A DNA stretch of 22,717 nt from DAIDHZ01 sp965370365 (GTDB taxonomy: Bacteria > Chlamydiota > Chlamydiia > Chlamydiales > SM23-39), in NCBI GenBank assembly GCA_965370365.1, contig CBDUSP010000019.1, positions 1 to 22,717 on the forward strand, written 5' to 3'. The stretch's first letter is position 1, and every line of letters starts with the position of its first letter. The translations under genes were made by a program, and so were the position numbers. This document shows, one piece after another, positions 22,695 through 22,717 of the stretch. The notes beneath the pieces are model-generated. The model had not been told where the DNA came from. It worked only from the letters and a program-made list of their open reading frames with translations, and did not search any database.

Positions 22695-22717
22695 ATAAGT
22701 TCACTTGAAAATCTACA

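Noticed and set aside
22501..22717. CRISPR array
   Set aside because: The CAGGAT units are adjacent, with no spacers of uniform length and no cas genes.

Overview
This window most likely comes from a Chlamydiae chromosome, probably an environmental Chlamydia-like lineage rather than Chlamydia itself. The markers are a long YidC directly followed by an atypical DnaA, an Slc1-like type III secretion chaperone divergent from glgX, an operon of lipoprotein, CAAX-type protease, PP2C phosphatase and NifS-like genes next to two CNNM/CBS genes, and ruvB followed by a SpoIID-like gene. From memory, these blocks correspond to C. trachomatis CT250-CT251, CT042-CT043, CT253-CT259 and CT040-CT041. That synteny is recalled, not computed. 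The species is not established.

Layout. 1-2740: the 3' part of a menaquinone operon (menA partial, menC, menE) with overlapping reading frames. 2858-4933: a large TPR protein. 4936-5952 (minus): an unrecognised protein with a thioredoxin-like CxxC domain, whose last 53 codons lie in a long palindrome. 6073-9754: yidC and dnaA, overlapping. 9858-10394 (minus): the chaperone. 10495-12270: glgX. 12271-12640: a gap of about 370 bases holding a degenerate inverted-repeat element, a strong hairpin and a promoter. 12641-15982: lipoprotein, CPBP protease, PP2C phosphatase and cysteine desulfurase, each overlapping the next by 4 bases. 15997-16410: a small protein with a perfect GxxxG ladder. 16382-17581 and 17758-18990 (minus): two CNNM/CBS transport-type proteins, the second preceded by a small protein (18987-19268) resembling DivIC/FtsB. 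19400-21567: ruvB and the SpoIID-like gene. 21601-21698: the bacterial small SRP RNA. 21686-22288 (minus): mazG. 22350-22499: a 49-residue secreted or membrane peptide, then a hairpin and a CAGGAT tandem repeat.

The features conventional gene calling would miss are two families of palindromic repeats. One is bounded by TATACC/GGTATA with a CTCAARAnTTGG core (4937-5097, 5966-6002, 17676-17701, 22501-22542). The other has TIR-like ends of the type TTAAGGAnnCACTGAnCAATTG (9697-9857, 12260-12545, 17587-17768). Both run into coding sequence and supply stop codons or C-terminal residues. Other points worth checking are a DnaA with altered Walker B and sensor residues, a SpoIID homologue with Gln at the expected catalytic Glu, a FliH-like glycine ladder, and the DivIC/FtsB-like candidate.
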